In this document: positions 39,485 through 49,386 of the stretch, one piece after another
How positions within the stretch are numbered: position 1 is the stretch's first letter
How the letters are laid out: every line of letters starts with the position of its first letter
NCBI GenBank assembly: GCA_016705335.1
Contig: JADIYN010000018.1
Coordinates: 50,276 to 114,275 of the forward strand
DNA: 64,000 nt
Direction: 5' to 3'
Source of the DNA: Draconibacterium sp.
Lineage (GTDB): Bacteria > Bacteroidota > Bacteroidia > Bacteroidales > Prolixibacteraceae
Position numbers and translations under genes: made by a program
The notes under the pieces: generated by a model
Told to the model about the DNA's origin: nothing
The model's input: the letters and a program-made list of their open reading frames with translations, nothing else
The model's database searches: none

Positions 39485-39588
39485 CCGTTTCCGGCCGGGT
39501 TTTGGCACCTTTCCATCCCACAACTGACGGATGGATGGTTGCCAGAGTTTCGCTGAGCCCGCTCTCTCCGCTCTTCTGTATAAGCAAA
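39485..39588 (-). promoter_or_regulatory. SAM-I (S-box) riboswitch upstream of the homocysteine genes
   Basis: Read on the minus strand: CTTATACAGAAGAGCGGAGA, then GAGCGGGCTCAGCGAAACTC, then TGGCAACC, a variable hairpin CCATCC...GGATGG, and AGGTGCCAAAACC. These match the conserved SAM-I core (AGAG-GGAG-GA, GAA-CC-GGCAACC, GGTGC-AA-CC) in order and spacing. It lies just before the COG1900 start codon, so excess S-adenosylmethionine should lower expression of the operon. Confidence 0.88.
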
Positions 39589-39687
39589 CATTCCTATTTG
39601 ACAGACTGCAAATTTAGTTGAAATTGGTTCAAATCAAATATTATTTCGGTTGGCGCTAATATTCGTAGAAATCGACACAGAATTTAG

Positions 39688-39762
<75 letters not shown>

Positions 39763-39772
39763 TTAAAAATCA

Positions 39773-39806
39773 AGCAGTTACAAAATAAAGTAACTGCTTT
39801 TGTTTT
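39773..39806 (+). terminator. intrinsic terminator after the CAT tRNA
   Basis: AGCAGTTAC and GTAACTGCT form a 9-bp stem with an 8-nt loop, followed by TTTGTTTT. Confidence 0.85.
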
Positions 39807-39868
39807 AATTGATTCAAGTTAAACGTTAATAGTACCACTTACTTTAAAAACGAAATTCAATTTGTATC

Positions 39869-39909
39869 CAAAAAGAACGTCTGACAATCTATCGATCATC
39901 AGACGTTCT
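39869..39909 (-). terminator. intrinsic terminator after tRNA-Leu (CAA)
   Basis: On the minus strand AGAACGTCTGA and TCAGACGTTCT form an 11-bp stem followed by TTTTTGG. Confidence 0.8.
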
Positions 39910-39912
39910 CAG

Positions 39913-39996
39913 TACCCGGGGCGGGAATCGAACCCGCACTTTCTTGCGAAAACTGGATTTTGAATCCAGCGCGTCTACCAATTCCGCCACCCGGGC
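39913..39996 (-). tRNA. tRNA-Leu (CAA)
   Basis: A class II tRNA of 84 nt. Acceptor GCCCGGG pairs with CCCGGGT (G-U at the first pair). D-arm AATTGGTAGAC, anticodon stem CTGGA/TCCAG with loop TTCAAAA, variable arm TTTCGCAAGAAA and T-loop GTTCGATTC. CCA is not encoded. Confidence 0.97.
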
Positions 39997-40056
39997 AAAT
40001 ACCTTTGTTTGAAATTGGTTCGCAAAACTAAGTATTTCGCTTGAATTACCAAAAAA

Positions 40057-41454
40057 TTAATTTGCAATTTGTTTTCTCCTGTCAATTCTTTTTACAACCC
40101 GTCCGTAGATAATTAATGCAAGCGCTGAAACAAGAGCTACTCCAACAAAATAAAACCAGATATAGTGTGCATGAACTGCTGCCGATTCCCACTCCTGGTG
40201 TGATGCAAACAAACGTGGATCGGGGCAATATTTATCAAGCAAAACACCCGACATTAAAAAACCAAAAATGGATGAAAGAAATGAATGTAAATGACTAAAT
40301 CCTAAATACATACCCTCCTCTCCTTTTGGCGCCTGCAATGAAAAATACTCTAAAAATCGTGGTGATATAAATGTTTCGGCAAAACCCTGAAAAGCGATTC
40401 CGACAACCATCATAAAAGCTACCGGGTGCATATCTAAAATGTTCCCGTGCAACAAATTACCGGCAGCCATAAAAATAGCAGAAACCGGCATAATAAACAT
40501 TCCGACCGACATGCTAAAAAGGGCAGTTCGCTTTCGCATAAAATGGGTAACAAAACCTACCATAGTAAACACAATCAGCGGATTAACATTAGCATACCAT
40601 TCTGGCGAAGCACCTTCTCCGGCAAGACGTAAAACATATTTTGGCATAGTAGCATACATTTGGTGCTGCACCATCCAAAAACCTGTGATAATCAATATTA
40701 AAAACAACAATCTGAAATTGGTAAGCACCCTTATCATCCCATCGAAAATTTCGCTGATCGTTTTTCCTTCTCCTTCCAGTTTTCGGCTACGGAACCAAAG
40801 AAAAACCACAACCAGGCCAATTAATGTCATTGCCGCCGAGAAATAACTGATCCAGATCAAACCTGTATTTCCCATCGCTTCGCGTAATGGTTTCACTATA
40901 GTTTTTCCCGAAAATGCTCCGATATTTACCATTGCATAAAAAATACTGTAACCACGTGCCCGGTTAGTTACGGTTGTTTCTGTGGCTACCGTACCTGTAA
41001 TAACCGATTTAATAAACGCTCCACCCAAAACGATCAGAGCCATTACAGGAATAATTGCATATCTGACAGCAGATGTGTCCAATCCATTAAAAAGCGTTTT
41101 ATCGCCATATTTTACCAAACCGGCCGATTCGAAAAACGTTGGCAAAAGTCCCATTCCAAGGTAGCCTAAAGTCAGCAAACCAAAAGCGAGCATCAGCGAT
41201 TTACGGAAACCAATTTTGTCGGCATAAGCTCCGGCAAAAGTTGGCAACAGGTAAAGCATTGCCTGAAAAACACCGGCAATTGCAGCAGCCTGAATATCGC
41301 CAAAACCTAAAATGCGTGATAAATAAAGTGTGATTACAATAAAAACACCGTAATAGGCAGCCCTTTCAAAAAGTTCAACTGTGTTTGCCACCCAAAACGC
41401 CCTTGGAAATTTCCATGTTTCCTTCTTTTCGATCCCGGTTTTTTCTGATTTCAT
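40057..41454 (-). CDS. MFS transporter (POT/peptide-transporter-like)
   Basis: About 465 residues with 12 or more hydrophobic helices. I use ATG 41454 (MKSEKTGIEKKETWKFPRAF); an ATG at 41505 would add a short hydrophobic stretch without family support. AFWVANTVELFERAAYYGVF resembles the first helix of proton-coupled oligopeptide transporters. FYAMVNIGAFSGKTI and EGMYLGFSHLHSFLSS are conserved-looking transmembrane segments. The substrate is not known. It stands alone, divergent from the sigma factor gene. Confidence 0.85.
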   Translation of the reverse strand: MKSEKTGIEKKETWKFPRAFWVANTVELFERAAYYGVFIVITLYLSRILGFGDIQAAAIAGVFQAMLYLLPTFAGAYADKIGFRKSLMLAFGLLTLGYLGMGLLPTFFESAGLVKYGDKTLFNGLDTSAVRYAIIPVMALIVLGGAFIKSVITGTVATETTVTNRARGYSIFYAMVNIGAFSGKTIVKPLREAMGNTGLIWISYFSAAMTLIGLVVVFLWFRSRKLEGEGKTISEIFDGMIRVLTNFRLLFLILIITGFWMVQHQMYATMPKYVLRLAGEGASPEWYANVNPLIVFTMVGFVTHFMRKRTALFSMSVGMFIMPVSAIFMAAGNLLHGNILDMHPVAFMMVVGIAFQGFAETFISPRFLEYFSLQAPKGEEGMYLGFSHLHSFLSSIFGFLMSGVLLDKYCPDPRLFASHQEWESAAVHAHYIWFYFVGVALVSALALIIYGRVVKRIDRRKQIAN

Positions 41455-41581
41455 GTTGCGCAAAATAACAAGCATAATCGGATTCACAAAACAGAACATT
41501 TCCAATAAACATAATCATTGATTATTTTCACTTGGATTTAGTTTTTTCTAACTTAGCCAATACAGTCTGAGCAAGTAAAAC

Positions 41582-42193
41582 ATGGATAGATCTGAAGAAT
41601 TTAAATTGTTTGAAAGGATTAAAAACGGCGATGAAAAAGCGTTCGAAACACTTTTCCACAAATACTACAGCTATTTATGTTTGTATGCGACAAAAATTAT
41701 CAGCGAGGATTCGGCAGCCGAAGAAATCGTGCAGGATTTTTTTGTAAAAATATGGGAAAAAAGAGAACAACTTAAAATTGAAACCTCCTTTAATAACTAC
41801 CTTTTTCGTTCAGTAAAAAACCTTTGCATCAACTACATTCAGCACAATAAAATTAAACTTCGCCATGCCCAAAATGTGATTTCAAAAATGGAAAATATTT
41901 ATTCTGATGACGATAGTTTTCCTGAAATCGAACTTGCCCAAATTATAGAAGAAAGCATTAATTCATTACCCGAAAAACGCAGGGAAATATTCAGATTAAG
42001 CCGTCAGGATGGATTAAAATACCACGAAATTGCGGATAAATTAAATATTTCGGTAAAAACAGTTGAAACCCAAATTACACTGGCGCTTAAAACGTTACGT
42101 GATAAATTAAAAACTATTCTACTTTTTTTACATTTTTTTAAGCAGAAATTAAAAACCCCGCTCAGGGTAAAATCAAATACAATTGTCAATTAA
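41582..42193 (+). CDS. RNA polymerase ECF sigma-70 factor
   Basis: About 200 residues. Region 2 (ETLFHKYYSYLCLYATKII, then EEIVQDFFVKIWEKRE) binds core RNA polymerase and the -10 element. Region 4 (LPEKRREIFRLSRQDGLKYH, then EIADKLNISVKTVE) is the helix-turn-helix for the -35 element. This is the Bacteroidota FecI-like family, paired with the FecR-like anti-sigma encoded 5 bp downstream. The C-terminal ~25 residues are basic and less typical. Confidence 0.95.
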   Translation: MDRSEEFKLFERIKNGDEKAFETLFHKYYSYLCLYATKIISEDSAAEEIVQDFFVKIWEKREQLKIETSFNNYLFRSVKNLCINYIQHNKIKLRHAQNVISKMENIYSDDDSFPEIELAQIIEESINSLPEKRREIFRLSRQDGLKYHEIADKLNISVKTVETQITLALKTLRDKLKTILLFLHFFKQKLKTPLRVKSNTIVN

Positions 42194-42198
42194 GTATC

Positions 42199-43248
42199 AT
42201 GAAACAAAAAAAGAACATTGAATTTTTTAACAGGGATTTATTGGCCAAATATATTTGCGACGAAGCAAGTCCTGTTGAAAAATCGGAAGTGGAAGCCTGG
42301 TTGGACCAATCGGTCGAAAACCGGGAAGAACTGGAGCAAAACCGGAAAATGCTCGATGCTATTGACACTTTTTACAAAAAAGAAAGATTTGATTCGGTGG
42401 CTGCATTTAAAAATGTAAAGGCAAAAATGAATCCATCGAAAATGAAAATTATCCACCGCAACCCAATTAGAAAGGAGGTTATAACACGCTTCTATAAATA
42501 CGCTGCCGTAATTATTTTTGCCGTTTTTCTTGCTTCAGCCGGATTTTATATCGGTTTAAAGAATCATTCAACTGAAGTTTACAGCGAAATTATTTCTACT
42601 CCCAGCCAGGTTATAAATGAATTTACGCTTCCCGATGGTTCGGTAGTTGCGTTAAACAGTAATTCGAAACTTGTATTTCCGAAGCAATTTAAAGGCGACA
42701 CAAGGGAAGTTACTATTGAAGGCGAAGCTTTTTTTGACGTAAAACCAAATCCTGAAAAACCGTTTATCATTAATGCCGGAAATGCCCGGGTAAAAGTAGT
42801 TGGAACTTCTTTCAATGTTTCTGCTTACCCTGAAACTGAAAAGGTTGAAGTTGTTGTTAAAACAGGTAAAGTGCAGGTTATTAACAAAAGTGCAGACGAA
42901 CTTTCTGCCGAAGCACAGATATATTTGACACCCGGTGAAAAAGGCACACTTTTAAATAAAAGCAGCAATCCACAAAAATCGGAAAATACTGATCCGAACT
43001 ATTTAGCCTGGAAAACACATGATCTTGTTTTCGCTGAAGTTCCATTAAATGAAGTTTTTAAATGCCTCGAAAAAACATATCATGTAAATATTGAAGTGTT
43101 GGAACCCGAGCTATACAATTTAAAATTAAATGCGCAGTTCGACAAAAAACCAATTGATTTTATTTTGAATGTGGTAAGTCTCACATTTAATCTCGAACTA
43201 TCGGTTAATAATGAACTATACACATTTTCGAACCATAAAAACAATTAA
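42199..43248 (+). CDS. FecR-family anti-sigma factor
   Basis: About 349 residues. A cytoplasmic N-terminal sigma-binding part is followed by one membrane helix (YAAVIIFAVFLASAGFYIGL) near residue 100. The FecR domain follows (INEFTLPDGSVVALNSNSK, then EGEAFFDVKPNPEKPFI and VVGTSFNVSAY), and a C-terminal DUF4974-type domain (DLVFAEVPLNEVFKCLEK). It normally holds the ECF sigma inactive until a periplasmic signal arrives, usually from an STN-bearing TonB-dependent receptor. Here the next two genes carry STN domains instead. Confidence 0.94.
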   Translation: MKQKKNIEFFNRDLLAKYICDEASPVEKSEVEAWLDQSVENREELEQNRKMLDAIDTFYKKERFDSVAAFKNVKAKMNPSKMKIIHRNPIRKEVITRFYKYAAVIIFAVFLASAGFYIGLKNHSTEVYSEIISTPSQVINEFTLPDGSVVALNSNSKLVFPKQFKGDTREVTIEGEAFFDVKPNPEKPFIINAGNARVKVVGTSFNVSAYPETEKVEVVVKTGKVQVINKSADELSAEAQIYLTPGEKGTLLNKSSNPQKSENTDPNYLAWKTHDLVFAEVPLNEVFKCLEKTYHVNIEVLEPELYNLKLNAQFDKKPIDFILNVVSLTFNLELSVNNELYTFSNHKNN

Positions 43249-43254
43249 AACAAA

Positions 43255-44819
43255 ATGAAAACCATGAAAAACTATATTAAAATCACAATTCTGTTTGTCG
43301 CGATGATTTTGGTTTTACACCTAAAATGCAATATGCACAGGATACCAAATCGGCTGCACTCGACCAAAATATTAGCATTTCGGTTGAAGACGAATCGTTG
43401 ACAAACGTTATCGAGAAAATTTGTAAATACCTGAATATCGATTACAAATACAACTCAGCAATGCTGGCCGACAAGAAAATCAGTATGAATGTTTCGAACA
43501 AGCCAATCAAATTTGTACTCGATAAACTGATGAAGGATTATTACCTGTTGTTTGAAATTCAGGATAATATTTTGGTTGTACGTGATTATGTGCCGCTTGA
43601 CAAAAGCATGGACTACAGCGAAAACCCAAGCCAGTATTATGCCAACAATAGGGGATTTTTATTTGATAATCAACGCAGTAAATCAATTACTATCAAGTTC
43701 AAATCATCAAGTAACCTTATCATTATCCCGGTAACAATAAATGAATCAGACACGTTGAATTTTATTTTAGATACAGGGGTAAGGTATCCGATCATTACTG
43801 AATTACCGTTTGTAAATAAACTCAACCTCAACTATTTAATGCCGGTTCAAATTAAAGGTTTGGGCGAAGGTGAAGAACTTACAGCCTACCGTTCGGCAAA
43901 CAACACAATGAGCATAAACGGTTTAACTGCACAAAACCAGGAAGTACAAATGATTATTGACGAAAATTTTCAAATTTCACATATTCTTGGAATTCCGGTT
44001 CACGGTTTAATTGGGTTCAACCTTTTTAAGGATTATATTGTTGAAATTGATTACATTAACGAAAAAATAACGCTGAATAAACCCGAGTACTACAAATACC
44101 GCGACCGAAAAAAAGACATTATTATGCCTTTGAATTTCGATGGAAACAAACCTTTTGTTAACACCGAAATCATTACCGATGATTCAATTAAAGTGCCTGT
44201 AAAACTTTTGGTTGACACAGGAGCAAGTGATGCAATATGGCTTTCGGAAAAATCGGATGAACGGATTCAATTCCCTAAAAAACACATCGAAACTTTTATT
44301 GGCCGTGGATTGAGTGGAGATTTATTTGGTATAAAAGGCCGTATTGAAGGTATTTGGGTAGGCCCGCTGATTTTGCCGCAGCCCATTGTTGCATTTCCAA
44401 ATTCTGAGATTATCGACCAGTTAATGACGTCAAACGATAGAAACGGGACAATTGGCGCTGAAATCTTACGTCGTTTTTATGTTACCATCGACTATAGAAA
44501 CAGCAGGCTGACATTGCGGCCAAACCATAAATTTAAAGACGAATTCAATTACAACATGAGCGGTATGGAAGTTATAAATCCGATGCCCGGTTTACCTGTT
44601 TTTACAGTTACAAACATTCGCGAAAATTCTCCGGCCTTTTTTGCCGGTTTGCAGGAAGACGACCAGATTTTGTCGCTCAACAACAATAGTAATAATACAC
44701 TGGAATTGAACGATATAAACCTGTTGCTTCAAAGTAAGGAAAACAAAAAAATAAAAGTTAAATATCTGCGCGATGGTGTGGAACATGAAACTTCATTTGA
44801 GCTGAAAAAGCTTTTTTAA
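43255..44819 (+). CDS. STN domain, double retropepsin-like protease and PDZ, signal peptide frame break
   Basis: An exported protein of about 520 residues. The ATG at 43255 gives a signal peptide (MKTMKNYIKITILFVAMILV). The main frame reads from 43326, so there is a one-base break in the T/G runs near 43308-43315. An STN domain (ISVEDESLTNVIEKICKYLN) covers about residues 15-70 of the main frame. Two retropepsin-like lobes follow, each with an active Asp (LNFILDTGVRYPI and KLLVDTGASDAIW) and a hydrophobic-Gly segment (HGLIGFNLF, NGTIGAEILRRF). A PDZ domain (RENSPAFFAGLQEDDQILSL) ends it. Two lobes in one chain could form a complete pepsin-like active site. STN is the signalling domain that talks to FecR. 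Confidence 0.85.
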
Positions 44820-46339
44820 TGTTCAGAAAACAATTTGCTATATTATTTGCCATTCTGTTGCTGTCAATAAATTCAAAAGCACAGCAGCAGAATGGCTCTG
44901 TTTTTGAAACCCGCATAACAATTAGCCAAAAAAATCAATCCATAAATTCAATCCTCGACCAAATTAGCTGGCAGGCCGGCGTTTATTTTTCTTATGATGC
45001 ATCGATACTCAATCCAAATCAGAAATATAACATCGAAGTCAGTGATAAATCCTTATATACTGTTTTAAATCAACTGTTTAATCCATCCGATTTTTTATTT
45101 ACAGAATTGGAAAACCAGATAATCATTTCAAAAAATACTGCTGACAAAATTTCTGAGGAAATAAAAGTCGATTCAATTCCTGTAAAATACTTTTTTCTTT
45201 CGGGAAAAATAGTGGACAACAAAAAAGGAGATCCCATAAAATATGCTTCAATTTCATTGCTCAACAAACCCATTGGAACGATAACAAATGTTGATGGAAA
45301 TTTTATTTTAAAAATCCATCCCAATTTTATCCGCGACACAATTGTTATTTCCTGCATGGGATATATTCAGCTTTTAATTCCGGCATACAAAATCCTCGAC
45401 GAAGACGTAATTGTAATGAATTCGTTTTCTATCAGGATAAAAGAGGTAAAAGTTGTTGCAACCACACCTGAAAAATTGTTGGAAAATATTCGGGAAAATC
45501 TGGCTGTAAATTATAGCGATGATTCAAAATTAATGACAGCTTTTTACCGTGAAACTATAAAACAGGATGATGAATATATTAATGTTTCGGAGTCGGTAAT
45601 CGAGATATTGAAAGCGCCCTACAACAATTCAAATCGCAGTGATTTGGTTCGTATTATTAAAGGCCGGCGAAGCTCGGAGGTAAAACAATTTCAATGGTTA
45701 AATTTCAAGTTGCAGGGCGGACCGTTTACAATTACAAGATTGGATATTGTTAAAACAGTGGAAACTTTTTTTGACCAAAATTATCAGAATTTGTACGATT
45801 ACAATATAAGTAAAGTAATATGGTACAACGAAAACCCGGTTTATGTGCTTGAATTCAAACCAATTGGCAACTTCAACGAAAATGGTTTTGTTGGCGAAAT
45901 GTATGTTCATCGCGAAACTTTTGCAATTGTACATGTCAGTTTTCATTACACAAAAACAGGCTTAAAAAATGCCGAAAACGAAATGATTAAAAAAAAGCCC
46001 AAAGGCGTGAAAGCCAAACCAACTTATACAAATTACGAAGCTAACTATCAGCAATACAAAGGGAAATGGCATTTAGCAAATGTAAAGGCTTCGGTAAAAT
46101 TTAAAGTACGAAGCCGGAACGACAAATTAAACTCAGAATATCACAGTGTTTCTGATTTGTTGATAACCGATATTCAGGACACTGAACTCAAAAAATTCGA
46201 CCGGGACGAATCGTTCACCCAGCGCGATATTTTTGTTGAAATGATCAACAATTATGACCCCGGTTTTTGGGAAAACTTCAACATAATTAAACCAGATGAA
46301 GATTTGCAAAATGCATATAAAAATGCTGACATAAAGTAA
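44819..46339 (+). CDS. STN plus carboxypeptidase-regulatory-like domain protein
   Basis: A 506-residue secreted protein with signal peptide (MFRKQFAILFAILLLSINSKA). An STN domain at about 33-95 (SINSILDQISWQAGVYFSYD) is followed by a CarboxypepD_reg-like beta-sandwich at about 125-215 (GKIVDNKKGDPIKYASISLL). The remaining ~280 residues are a beta-rich domain I do not recognise; no TonB plug or barrel is present. It begins at the last base of the preceding stop region (44819), so translation is coupled. It lacks the barrel that would make it a SusC-type transporter. Confidence 0.8.
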   Translation: MFRKQFAILFAILLLSINSKAQQQNGSVFETRITISQKNQSINSILDQISWQAGVYFSYDASILNPNQKYNIEVSDKSLYTVLNQLFNPSDFLFTELENQIIISKNTADKISEEIKVDSIPVKYFFLSGKIVDNKKGDPIKYASISLLNKPIGTITNVDGNFILKIHPNFIRDTIVISCMGYIQLLIPAYKILDEDVIVMNSFSIRIKEVKVVATTPEKLLENIRENLAVNYSDDSKLMTAFYRETIKQDDEYINVSESVIEILKAPYNNSNRSDLVRIIKGRRSSEVKQFQWLNFKLQGGPFTITRLDIVKTVETFFDQNYQNLYDYNISKVIWYNENPVYVLEFKPIGNFNENGFVGEMYVHRETFAIVHVSFHYTKTGLKNAENEMIKKKPKGVKAKPTYTNYEANYQQYKGKWHLANVKASVKFKVRSRNDKLNSEYHSVSDLLITDIQDTELKKFDRDESFTQRDIFVEMINNYDPGFWENFNIIKPDEDLQNAYKNADIK

Positions 46340-46421
46340 TCTTCATTCTCATTAAAACCTAACCGGAAACTTTTAATCTGTGTTACACGCATTTAAAACG
46401 TGTCCTTTCGTGCTTTTTCTG

Positions 46422-46429
46422 TAATTTTG
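46422..46429 (+). promoter_or_regulatory. -7 promoter box for rbfA
   Basis: TAATTTTG matches TAnnTTTG, 29 bp before the rbfA ATG. Confidence 0.4.
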
Positions 46430-46458
46430 AGCCTTTTAACAGATTTAAGAATAATCGA

Positions 46459-46803
46459 ATGGAAGAACTCAGTACACGACAAAACAAAATTTCACGGCTG
46501 ATTCAACGCGAAATAGCCGATATTTTATTGCGGGTAAATAAAACTAAATTCACAGGAAAATTAATCAGTGTAACGATTGTTCGGGTTACCAAAGATCTTG
46601 GGATTGCAAGGGTTTATTTAAGCATTTTCCCGTCAGAATTTGGGGCCGAAATTTTAAAGGAAATCGAGTTGATGAACAAACAACTAAGAGGCGAATTAGG
46701 CAGAAAACTTGGAAAATCACTGCGGGTAATCCCCGGATTGGAATTCTATATCGATGACAGTCTCGATTACATTGATAATATCAATAAACTTATTAAATCA
46801 TAA
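46459..46803 (+). CDS. rbfA: 30S ribosome-binding factor A
   Basis: A 114-residue KH-like protein for late maturation of the small ribosomal subunit and cold adaptation. TRQNKISRLIQREIADILL at the start, VTIVRVTKDLGIARVYLSIF in the middle and VIPGLEFYIDDSLDYIDNIN at the end are the conserved blocks. The length is normal for this phylum. The ABC permease gene follows in 18 bp. Confidence 0.95.
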   Translation: MEELSTRQNKISRLIQREIADILLRVNKTKFTGKLISVTIVRVTKDLGIARVYLSIFPSEFGAEILKEIELMNKQLRGELGRKLGKSLRVIPGLEFYIDDSLDYIDNINKLIKS

Positions 46804-46821
46804 CTGTGGTTCAATTTTAAA

Positions 46822-48082
46822 TTGAAATTGCCGTTTTATTCCAAAAACAAAACATTGAATTTACCACTGTTTATAGCGCGACGGTATTTTGTTTCAAAAA
46901 AGAAACAGAATATAATCAACATTATATCAGCGATTTCAGTTGGTGGGATAATTGTTGGTACAATGGCGTTAATAATTGTGCTTTCAGTTTTTAATGGTTT
47001 TCAATCTTTAATTAATACCTTTTTCAGTAGTTTCGATCCCGACCTAAAAATTAGTCCTGTTGAAGGAAAAATGTTCGATCCCAAAGAATTCGATTTTGAA
47101 AAAATAAAAAGTTTGCCCGGTGTTGTGCATTATGCCGAAATAATAGAGGAAGTAGCCCTGTTAAAATACGGAACGCAGACTTATGCTGCAGTTGTAAAAG
47201 GTGTTCCTGAAAATTTTCAAAAATACACGATCATCGACAGTTTAATTATCGATGGTAAATTTATTCTTGAAAATCAGGGAATTAACTATACTGTTGTCGG
47301 ACAAGGAGTTGCATATAATCTTGGAATCCGTCCCGAATTTACAGACCCACTTCTTCTTTATGTGCCCAAAAAAGGGAAACAGGTTTCGGTAAATCCTGCC
47401 CGCGCTATTAATCATAATTACATTTTTCCTTCCGGAGTTTTTGCCGTTTTGGAAGAAATTGATGCAAAATACATTATTGTTTCCCACAAATTTGCAGCTG
47501 AATTATTTGAAAGCGATGATCAGGTTTCTACTGTTGAAATTGGCTTGGCAAAAGATATTAATCCCAAAAAAATACAGAATGAAATTGAAAAAATTCTTGG
47601 CAGTTCGTTTCCACGTGAAAAACAAATACCAGCAACACGACCTGATTTTTAAAACCATGCAGTCGGAAAAATGGGCTGCTTATCTTATTCTTGTTTTTAT
47701 ACTTGTTATTGCTTCTTTTAATATTTTAAGCAGCTTGTCAATGCTGATTATCGACAAAAAAGAGGATATTTTGATTTTACGGAGTATGGGTGCGGATTCA
47801 AAAACTATTGGTCAGATTTTCCTTTTCGAAGGTTGGATGATTTCTATTGTTGGTGCAGTTACAGGCACTTTGTTGGGTTTGGCATTATGTTGGTTTCAAA
47901 TTACATTCGAAATAATTTCATTTCCAGACAACGGCACATTCCTGATTACAGGTTATCCGGTAGAAATTGTTTTTACCGACATTATTTTTATTTTGGGTGT
48001 CGTACTTCTAATAGGATTTTTTGCTTCCTGGTATCCCATAAAATTCATTTCTCAAAAATATTTGACAGATAAAAATATATAA
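46822..48082 (+). CDS. LolE/FtsX-like ABC transporter permease, frameshifted
   Basis: An FtsX-type permease like LolC/LolE, which release lipoproteins from the inner membrane. Start is TTG 46822 (MKLPFYSKNKTLNLPLFIA). The first helix is IISAISVGGIIVGTMALIIV, a large periplasmic domain follows, then three C-terminal helices (AAYLILVFILVIASFNILSS; then SMGADSKTIGQIFLFEGW). The frame breaks at 47611-47612. Removing one C from TTTCCACG gives SSFHVKNKYQQHDLIF and the frame to 48082, restoring about 420 residues. No ATPase gene is adjacent. Confidence 0.88.
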
Positions 48083-48203
48083 TCCTTTATATTTCTGCTT
48101 GTTAACTGATTATTCAACTTGTTCAATTAAAATTGAAATCCTGATTTTCGTTATCGTTTCAATATACATTTTGTTATAACTTGCACCTTAAAATTGAAAT
48201 AAA

Positions 48204-49232
48204 GTGAAAGCAATAGTTAAAAGTAAACCCGAAAAAGGAATTTGGCTGGAAGAAGTTCCGGTTCCGGCAATTGGCCCTAATGACGTACTAATCAAAGTAA
48301 AAAAATCTGCCATTTGTGGTACCGATTTACATATTTATAAATGGGACGAATGGGCACAGCAAACCATTAAAACCCCTGTAACAATAGGCCACGAGTACAT
48401 GGGTGAAGTGGTTGAAGTGGGTTCAGAAGTTGATCGTGTAAAAGTGGGTGAACGAGTAACTGTTGAAGGCCACATTTCGTGTGGCTTTTGCCGTAATTGC
48501 CGTCGTGGACGCCAACATATTTGCGATCATACAATTGGTATTGGTGTAAATCGTAACGGCGGTTTTGCTGAGTACATTTCTGTACCTGCAAAAAACGTAT
48601 TGCATATCGACAACCGAATTTCTGATGAAATGATGGCAATTATGGATCCGTTGGGCAATGCAACACACACTGCACTTTCATTTCCATTACTTGGCGAAGA
48701 CGTGCTGATAACCGGAATTGGCGGCCCTATTGGTGCAATGGCAACAGCAATCTGCAAATTTTCTGGTGCACGAAATATTATCGGTACCGATTTAAGTGAA
48801 TATCGCCGCGATTTAGCGAAAAAAATGGGTGCAACACGTGTAATCGACCCAACCAAAGAAAGCATCAAAGAAGCCATGGCAAAACACGAAATGGTTTCTG
48901 GTTTTGATATCGGGTTGGAATGTTCGGGCTCGCCCGCAGCTTTTAACGACATGGTAAACCACATGTACAATGGTGGAAAAATTAGTTTGCTGGGACTTTT
49001 ACCACAAAGCACTCAGATTAACTGGAGCAAACTTATTTTCAAAGGTTTGACACTAAAAGGAATTTATGGCCGTGAAATGTATGAAACCTGGTATCAAATG
49101 GAAATGATGCTAACCAGCGGGCTTGATATTTCACCTATTATTACCCACCGATTCCATTATTCTGAGTTTCAAAAGGCATTCGAAATAATGGAAGAAGGAA
49201 ATTGCGGGAAAATTATTTTGAATTGGGATTAG
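48204..49232 (+). CDS. tdh: L-threonine 3-dehydrogenase
   Basis: A zinc-dependent medium-chain dehydrogenase that oxidises threonine to 2-amino-3-ketobutyrate with NAD+. It begins at GTG 48204. Catalytic zinc residues are in AICGTDLHIYKWD and TIGHEYMGEV. Structural zinc Cys residues are in HISCGFCRNCRRGRQHIC, and the nucleotide fold is ITGIGGPIGAMATAI. The length of 342 equals E. coli Tdh. It stands alone. Confidence 0.92.
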   Translation: MKAIVKSKPEKGIWLEEVPVPAIGPNDVLIKVKKSAICGTDLHIYKWDEWAQQTIKTPVTIGHEYMGEVVEVGSEVDRVKVGERVTVEGHISCGFCRNCRRGRQHICDHTIGIGVNRNGGFAEYISVPAKNVLHIDNRISDEMMAIMDPLGNATHTALSFPLLGEDVLITGIGGPIGAMATAICKFSGARNIIGTDLSEYRRDLAKKMGATRVIDPTKESIKEAMAKHEMVSGFDIGLECSGSPAAFNDMVNHMYNGGKISLLGLLPQSTQINWSKLIFKGLTLKGIYGREMYETWYQMEMMLTSGLDISPIITHRFHYSEFQKAFEIMEEGNCGKIILNWD

Positions 49233-49308
49233 GATCTTTCTTCATTTTATAACTGGATTGCATTGATTCTCAAAAAGTATTATGTTGTATTTATATAAGC
49301 GTGAAAAT

Positions 49309-49324
49309 TGTTTCACGTGAAAAA
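49309..49324. promoter_or_regulatory. parS-like ParB binding site
   Basis: TGTTTCACGTGAAAAA differs at one position from the bacterial parS consensus TGTTTCACGTGAAACA. It lies in the intergenic region before rsgA, about 4 kb from a second such site. Confidence 0.55.
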
Positions 49325-49365
49325 GCTGATTTATTAGTTTCATTCAATTTTAGTTGTAAAAAAGC

Positions 49366-49373
49366 TACTTTTG
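49366..49373 (+). promoter_or_regulatory. -7 promoter box for rsgA
   Basis: TACTTTTG matches TAnnTTTG and lies 13 bp before the TTG start at 49387, implying an almost leaderless mRNA. Confidence 0.4.
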
Positions 49374-49386
49374 AAAAAAATTCAGC

